A stretch of 33,166 bases of DNA from Candidimonas sp. (lineage in GTDB: Bacteria > Pseudomonadota > Gammaproteobacteria > Burkholderiales > Burkholderiaceae_B): assembly GCA_004297945.1 (NCBI GenBank), contig SCRC01000048.1, forward strand, positions 1 to 33,166. Reading direction: 5' to 3'. The notes below the pieces were generated by a model. It saw only the letters and a program-made list of their open reading frames with translations, made no database searches and was not told the origin of the DNA. Made by a program: the position numbers and the translations under genes. Below, one piece after another: positions 33,087 through 33,166 of the stretch. Every line of letters starts with the position of its first letter. Position 1 is the stretch's first letter.

Positions 33087-33166
33087 TTAAGCGGCCTTTT
33101 TCTCCTCGCTACAAGGCTTGTCTTGAACCTGTTTTTCTATGACCTGTTGATCTGGATTCAGATGAA
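33087..33166 (-). CDS. 3' end of an unidentified gene (partial)
   Basis: The minus strand is open from the window edge to TAA 33087-33089, giving a hydrophilic C-terminus: HLNPDQQVIEKQVQDK then PCSEEKKAA. The charged Lys/Glu-rich tail looks like a real protein end. Lying just upstream of a PIN-domain gene it could be an antitoxin, but too little is visible to say. Confidence 0.45.
   Translation of the reverse strand, partial: HLNPDQQVIEKQVQDKPCSEEKKAA

Overview
This window looks like chromosomal DNA from a betaproteobacterium of the Alcaligenaceae type (Bordetella, Achromobacter or Pusillimonas relatives). The main evidence is the gene order pyrG, kdsA, DUF1330 gene, which in that family normally runs on into eno, and the divergent lptF / pepA-holC block. 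The assignment rests on gene order and protein character only, not on a database search. No rRNA, tRNA, prophage, insertion sequence, transposase or CRISPR array was seen.

Layout. 1-6.8 kb, minus strand: a DUF1330 protein, kdsA (LPS Kdo synthesis), pyrG (CTP synthase), a long M24B aminopeptidase P, the two subunits of a 3-oxoacid CoA-transferase, and a hotdog thioesterase. 7.1-8.75 kb, plus strand: ETF-ubiquinone oxidoreductase. 8.9-15.8 kb, minus strand: an EamA exporter, acs, a UMF1-type MFS permease, a GlcG/HbpS protein and prpE. The last three are joined by ATGA overlaps. 16.1-17.3 kb: an NlpC/P60 lipoprotein and a convergent DUF2325 gene. 17.6-22.1 kb, plus strand: a complete five-gene branched-chain-amino-acid-type ABC transporter. 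22.2-26.0 kb, minus strand: a CysB-like regulator, mmsA and an orphan ABC solute-binding protein, with a divergent LysR regulator at 26.2 kb. 27.3-30.4 kb: lptF divergent from pepA-holC. 30.7-32.5 kb: a Bax-inhibitor-1 family membrane protein and RarD. The right end holds a truncated PIN-domain gene and the last codons of another gene.

The metabolic theme is short-chain acyl-CoA handling. The CoA-transferase, Acs and PrpE activate acetoacetate, acetate and propionate. MmsA makes propionyl-CoA or acetyl-CoA from semialdehydes. ETF-QO passes electrons from acyl-CoA dehydrogenases to quinone. The ABC system imports amino acids or related acids. These links are inferred from family functions.

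The most striking structure is a dispersed 26-bp REP-like element, with about 25 near-complete copies, found almost only between genes. It has a fixed head (GTAGC), a 7-bp stem, a fixed loop (CTTGT), the complementary stem and a tail (AT). The stem sequence differs between copies but the base pairing is usually restored, so the hairpin is conserved rather than the sequence. A GTAG at the foot of a hairpin is the known hallmark of REP sequences processed by RAYT (Y1/IS200-like) transposases; no RAYT is in the window. Copies occur at all five convergent gene junctions, three of them with the T-run of an intrinsic terminator. Several have been expanded into short tandem arrays (10, 14, 21 and 38 bp) whose units can all be read as starting at GTAG, and several supply the TAG stop codon of the adjacent gene. 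I consider this the best candidate for an undescribed system here.
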